NCBI GenBank assembly: GCA_030762895.1
Contig: CM061067.1
Span: 49,377,667-49,441,666 of the forward strand
Source of the DNA: Sophora flavescens
Taxonomy: Eukaryota; Streptophyta; Magnoliopsida; Fabales; Fabaceae
Length of the DNA stretch: 64,000 nucleotides
Direction of reading: 5' to 3'
In this document: positions 60,901 through 64,000 of the stretch, one piece after another
Layout: every line of letters begins with the position of its first letter
Numbering within the stretch: the stretch's first letter is position 1
Program-made: the position numbers and the translations under genes
Notes under the pieces: model-generated
What the model saw: the letters and a program-made list of their open reading frames with translations, nothing else
The model's database searches: none
What the model was told of the DNA's origin: nothing

Positions 60901-62078
60901 CCATCTATTGCTGAAGAACTCAAGCACATCAGTATCCCCTCCTCCCCTTGTAAGGACACTCGTGTGTGGTGCAGAAATGAATCGGGTTCTCTAACTTTGA
61001 AGGATGCTTTTCAGTTCCTCAATAGAAATGGACAAGTTGTTTCTTGGGCCAAACTCCTTTGGAATAAATGTGTTCCTCCTTCCAACTCCTTTCTGGTTTG
61101 GAGGATCCTTCATAACCGTATGCCTACTGATGAAAATCTATGGGCTAACGGCTGCATAGTGGTATCTAGATGTAACTTATGTGGTTGTAGTTATGAAACA
61201 ACTGCTCATCTTTTCTTTCAATGTGCCTTTGCTAAGGATTTATGGTCATGGCTGAGCAACATACTTAGCATGACAATTGATTCAACCTCAATGCTTACTG
61301 TTTTATCAATCTATGAGCATCAATAGAGCTCGTAAGTCAAGGATCTTCTGATTGCTGCTATATCCAACATCATCTGGGCAATCTGGCACTGCAGGAATAA
61401 TTCCAGGTTTGAAGACAGGCTTATTCCCTTGCAAGTGGCCAAAAGCCTGATCCTTGCTAATGTTAGCCTTGCGGGTAACCTAAGTAAAGGCACAACTTCA
61501 TCTTCTTTGCAGAAGTTTAGGTTATTAAAGGCGTTTAAAGTCAACTGCCATCCCAACCGAGCTCCCCAAATTATAGAAGTTCTATGGCATCCTCCTCCCT
61601 GTTACTGGTTAAGTGCAATACTGATGGGGCAGCCAGAGGTGCTCCAGGCCCTTCAGCTTGTGGTGGCATTTTTCGCGATCATAGTGCTGCCACTCTTGGT
61701 TGCTTTGCAGCCAACCTTGGTGTCACTACTGCTTTTTATGCTGAGTTAATGGGTGCAATCTTGGCAATTGAAATTGCTCATAAAAAAGGGTGGTCGTTAT
61801 GGCTGGAATGTGACTCAAAACTAGTACTCTCGGCAATATCCTCTCCCTCAATGGTTCCTTGGAAACTTAGGAATAGATGGATTAACTGTATGACCATTAT
61901 AAAAGATATGCGTTTTGGCTTCTCTCATATTTTTCGTGAGGGCAATAACTGTGCAGATAAAATTGCCAATCATGGGCTTTCTATTGATGGATTCTTTTGG
62001 TGGGATTTAATCCCTAATTTCATTAGGGATGATTTTTGTAAGAATATGGTAGGTCTCCCTAATTTTCGCTTTAAGTGA
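57950..62078 (+). pseudogene. LINE ORF2: endonuclease, reverse transcriptase, RNase H, frameshifted
   Basis: An AP-like endonuclease (57950-58700) shows FWNVSGIGN, AEPWIS, GDYNVVL and SDHYPLLL. A frameshift near 58830 leads to RT (59280-60060) with GPDGF, KIDVKKAF (catalytic Asp kept, the next Asp replaced by Tyr), GVRQGDPLS and, after a frameshift in a seven-C run at 59890-59896, ILYADDILIF. A zinc-finger-like CNLCGCSYETTAHLFFQC follows near 61180. Two stops (61324, 61333) and a frameshift near 61600 precede an RNase H domain (61584-62078) with NTDGAA, AELMG, ECDSK and ADKIAN, so all its acidic residues are present. An RNase H domain is known in some plant L1 clades. No full ORF2 protein can be made. 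Confidence 0.9.
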
Positions 62079-62249
62079 CTTCATGGGTTAGGTCCATGCC
62101 CCCCCATGCTCTTGTATTGTTTTGTTTTCTTATTTTTGAATAAATTGGGGTGTGCTGCATATGATGGATAGTGGCTAAGGTGCCAGCCTAGTTGGGATGT
62201 TAGCCTCTATTGTGATGCTTTTGCACGCCTCCTTATTTAAAAAAAAAAA
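62079..62249 (+). other. LINE 3' UTR and poly(A) tract
   Basis: It follows the RNase H stop, includes GGTGCCAGCCTAGTTGGGAT, and ends in eleven A at about 62239-62249. Confidence 0.8.
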
Positions 62250-62741
62250 GAGACTAATATGTAAACTGAAAAACAAAAAATAATAATATTACTTTTTGAA
62301 TCTAATCTGTTTGGTTTCTTTTTACTATTTAGCTTTTTATGCTATGTCCTTACCCTAAAGGATTACTTTTAAGTACAATCAAAGTTGATGGGATGTCCTA
62401 GGCTAGATGGTCTGACATTTCTGTAAAGTATACTTGGAAGAGAAGTTTTAATATTTATTTATTTTTAATTTATTAATTAATATAAAATTTGTTTTATTTT
62501 ATTTATTTTTTTCGTTAGGTGTGTTATCTCCCACTGACCTTATATATATAACCTTTGTTTATCCATCTCTTTTCACTTTTATTGGTTGTACCAAACCAGA
62601 TGGTGCAGGTTTGTTGGTTGGTGTTTGTAAGCATCCAAGTTCCCTCATCCAGTATCAAAGTTATCTCATTGGGCCAGGTATTTCCACTTGGTTATTTTTT
62701 ATGTGTTTATGGTTTTTTTTATCTTACTGTTATTATTATCA
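62250..62741. other. Unassigned DNA between LINE and Helitron
   Basis: This is AT-rich flanking sequence. The open frames at 62521-62821 have no recognisable features and overlap the Helitron end. Confidence 0.5.
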
Positions 62742-63207
62742 CTAGTATTTTTGCACCCGTGCGATACACGGGTCACCAATTACTATTATTATTGATAGCA
62801 TTGATATCATTAATAACTTGAATTGTGTCTCTATATGTACGAAAATTTTTTTTCCTTTATCCCAAATTAAGTCCACTATGTCAAACATTTTCTTGACTTA
62901 TTTCACACATTGCTTTCAATATTTCCTTCTCACCCATAATGGTGGTACTCATTCATCTCCTAGGCTTTTTATTTATAGACAGAAGTGATCAGCAAAAACC
63001 TTGAAACAATTTTATCTATATTTTGAGTGCAAAGAATTGAATATTATTTTTATTTTAAAATGATATTACAATACGTAATGTAACACTATGTGTTAAGTGT
63101 TCCTCTTTGATTATTACTAATGATCAACTAATCCTCTTAAATCACGTGGTGCTGGAACGTGTCACTTTATTAGAAAATCATCAATTCCCCTTATTAATTA
63201 GTATAGA
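62742..63207 (-). mobile_element. Short non-autonomous Helitron
   Basis: On the minus strand it starts TCTATACTAATTAATAAGGG at 63207 and ends CTAG at 62742. A 7-bp-stem hairpin (ACCCGTG-loop-CACGGGT, 62755-62773) lies about 10 bp before that end. Helitrons are known for 5' TC, 3' CTRR, a GC-rich subterminal hairpin and insertion between A and T. Here A precedes the TC and T follows the CTAG on that strand. It is 466 bp long with no coding content. Confidence 0.7.
62755..62773 (-). terminator. Helitron 3' subterminal hairpin
   Basis: ACCCGTG and CACGGGT pair around the loop CGATA. This is the only GC-rich element in this AT-rich stretch. Confidence 0.7.
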
Positions 63208-63600
63208 TATAGATTTATTATTTAAGATAGAAAAAACAAAGGCAAGGATGCAGAAAAAAATAGATTATAAAATATGAATAGCTCTACCTCTATTTATGTC
63301 AATTTAGAGATTGTCGTGTTTGACTCCCAAAACATTGTACCTTTACCGGTTTGTAAATATTTCAAAACAAAAAAAATATAAATTTTAGAAATAAAAAAAA
63401 TTAAAAAATTTCATTACTTGACATGTGGCTTGCACCATTGTGCTACAATAAAATCACCATTCCCCTTATTAGTATAGATATAGATTTATTATTTAAAATA
63501 GAAATAACAAAGACAATGATATAGAAAAAAATACAAAATATGAATAGCTCTGCCTCTATTTATATCAATACAGATATTAGAAAAATAAAAAAAGTGACTT
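63185..63600. repeat. Tandem duplication with about 271-bp period containing the Helitron 5' end
   Basis: The string CCCCTTATTA...GTATAGATATAGATTTATTATTT, followed by TATGAATAGCTCTACCTCTATTTAT, occurs at 63187 and again at about 63461. The second copy repeats the TCTATACTAATAAGGGG Helitron 5' end at 63478. Confidence 0.75.
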
Positions 63601-64000
63601 AGAAAAACAAATAATTCAAAAATTAATTTTAAAAAAAATTAGAAAAGTATATAAAAACATATTTTAAAAAAATACGAAAATAATAATTAGAAAAAAATAT
63701 TCAAAAAATTTAGAAAAATAAAATTAATTAGAAAAAATTATAAAAATAAACATTTTAAAAAAAATTAGAAAAAAACTAATTCGGGAAAAAAATAATTTTT
63801 TTAAAAAAATTATAAAGAATATATGTTTAAAAAATAAATTAATTAATTAAAATAATCCATCAGTTGACAACTCCTTCTATTGTTACAGGAACGGTAGAAG
63901 AAAAGTTGTTAATTGATAAAGTGATATACATATTGAATACTAAAATATATATAAATATTAAAATATAGTAATTGGTTCGGTTCAAAAATAACCGAATTAA
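63601..64000. other. A-rich unassigned DNA
   Basis: Long A-rich runs of the type AAAAATTAGAAAAA continue to about 63860, followed by AT-rich sequence. No gene or element border was seen before the window ends. Confidence 0.6.

Larger units (their letters stand above)
56320..62249 (+). mobile_element. L1-type LINE, nearly full length, inactivated
   Basis: About 5.9 kb containing a short 5' UTR, ORF1, and ORF2 with endonuclease, reverse transcriptase, zinc-finger-like domain and RNase H, then a 3' UTR ending CTCCTTATTTAAAAAAAAAAA. The order, the length and the terminal A-tract are as expected for a plant L1 element. I could not find convincing target-site duplications, so the exact 5' end is uncertain by tens of bases. 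Confidence 0.9.

Noticed and set aside
62521..62821. Two overlapping hydrophobic open frames
   Set aside because: AT-rich sequence gives hydrophobic codons by chance, and the frames run through the Helitron terminus.

Overview
This window is plant nuclear repeat DNA, from a dicot and most likely a legume. The evidence for a legume is indirect: the retrotransposons resemble the SIRE/Maximus copia, Tekay/Del-like gypsy and L1-type LINE families that are abundant in legumes. I see no intact host gene, no rRNA or tRNA gene and no bacterial or organellar content. Nearly every base can be assigned to a transposable element or its remains, and almost every coding region is broken.

From 1 to 50,649 the window is one nested stack, whose order follows from target-site duplications (TSDs). 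An old SIRE-type LTR (D0; 1644-1672 plus 49469-50649) was split by a full-length SIRE-type copia element (D, 1673-49468, minus strand). The 3' LTR of D was then hit by a younger copia element (E, 3040-11524, TSD GATAT) and by another SIRE-type copia element (C, 11617-35239, TSD GATTC). The gag of C was split by a solo LTR of its own family (C', 16699-32949, TSD ATTCC). C' was split by a non-coding gypsy-like element with LTRs of about 3.5 kb (A, 18692-32913, TSD CCCCC). The 3' LTR of A was split by a 4.4-kb solo LTR of a related family (B1, 21009-25430, TSD CCAAG). The 3' non-coding part of D also holds a Pack-MULE (35791-37333) and its gag holds another B-family solo LTR (B2, 43129-46778, TSD CATCA). 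A third B copy (1-1643) runs off the left edge.

From 50,650 to the end the organisation differs. A decayed intron-bearing gene for a replication protein A 70 kDa-like OB-fold protein lies at 52262-55061. It is followed by a nearly full-length but frameshifted L1-type LINE with a C-terminal RNase H domain (about 56320-62249), a small non-autonomous Helitron (62742-63207, minus strand), a 271-bp-period duplication and A-rich DNA.

The autonomous-type elements D and E and the LINE encode complete sets of retrotransposition domains, but stops, frameshifts and active-site changes inactivate them. A, B, C', the MULE and the Helitron carry no enzymes and would depend on other copies. The most notable items are the resolvable depth of nesting with two same-family self-insertions, the Pack-MULE holding an intron-containing fragment of an ARM/TOG-repeat gene, hairpin-forming minisatellites inside the long LTRs that differ between sister copies, and the strongly strand-asymmetric non-coding interior of element A.
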